Shown here piece by piece: positions 25,796-25,800 of a DNA stretch of 25,800 nucleotides; position 1 is the first letter of the stretch, and every line of letters starts with the position of its first letter. The stretch is taken from contig JAEWIY010000145.1 of the NCBI GenBank assembly GCA_023386835.1, forward strand, positions 1-25,800, written 5' to 3'. The translations under genes were made by a program, and so were the position numbers. The notes under the pieces were generated by a model. That model did no database searches. It was not told where the DNA came from and saw nothing but the letters and a program-made list of their open reading frames with translations. The stretch is from Verrucomicrobiota bacterium. Lineage in GTDB: Bacteria; Verrucomicrobiota; Verrucomicrobiia; Opitutales; Opitutaceae.

Positions 25796-25800
25796 CGGGT

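Overview
This 25.8-kb window is chromosomal DNA of a GC-rich bacterium. The gene content and style suggest the Verrucomicrobiota, probably Opitutaceae: a FG-GAP lipoprotein paired with a TPR protein, a very large PAS/GAF hybrid kinase, an Lrp-type regulator next to an aminotransferase, and few Shine-Dalgarno sequences. This assignment is inference; there is no rRNA or other decisive marker. I see no phage, transposase, CRISPR array, tRNA or rRNA. Every large gap is accounted for, and none exceeds about 255 bases.

Left part (1-8431): one giant open frame, cut by the left window edge, encodes a soluble hybrid histidine kinase of more than 2,800 residues. It has two complete kinase cores and two receiver domains around a long array of PAS and GAF sensor domains.

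Sugar-use block (8457-11295, minus strand): a GPH-family sugar:cation symporter followed by a cytosolic GH1 beta-glucosidase forms a compact import-and-hydrolysis operon. Divergent from it (11549-14652, plus strand) is a translationally coupled pair: a seven-motif FG-GAP/VCBS lipoprotein and a membrane-anchored TPR protein. Their function is unknown.

Housekeeping block (14804-25675): ffh (SRP GTPase) runs leftward. Rightward run an Lrp/AsnC regulator with a class I/II aminotransferase, der (ribosome-assembly GTPase), fmt (initiator tRNA formylation), a LysM coiled-coil envelope protein, parB (chromosome segregation), a SulP anion transporter, secG (translocon subunit) and a LolA-like secreted protein. 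Protein targeting and export (ffh, secG), translation (der, fmt) and segregation (parB) are thus mixed with envelope genes. Most gaps are under 150 bases, and several hairpins sit between the units.

The points most worth a second look are the dual-core kinase and its internally duplicated sensor array, the coupled FG-GAP/TPR pair, pyrimidine-rich CTCC-ATG start contexts in place of Shine-Dalgarno sites, a bulged hairpin abutting the sulP start codon, and a heptamer/hairpin repeat cluster at the right edge. I did not find a clearly novel defence or mobile system here.
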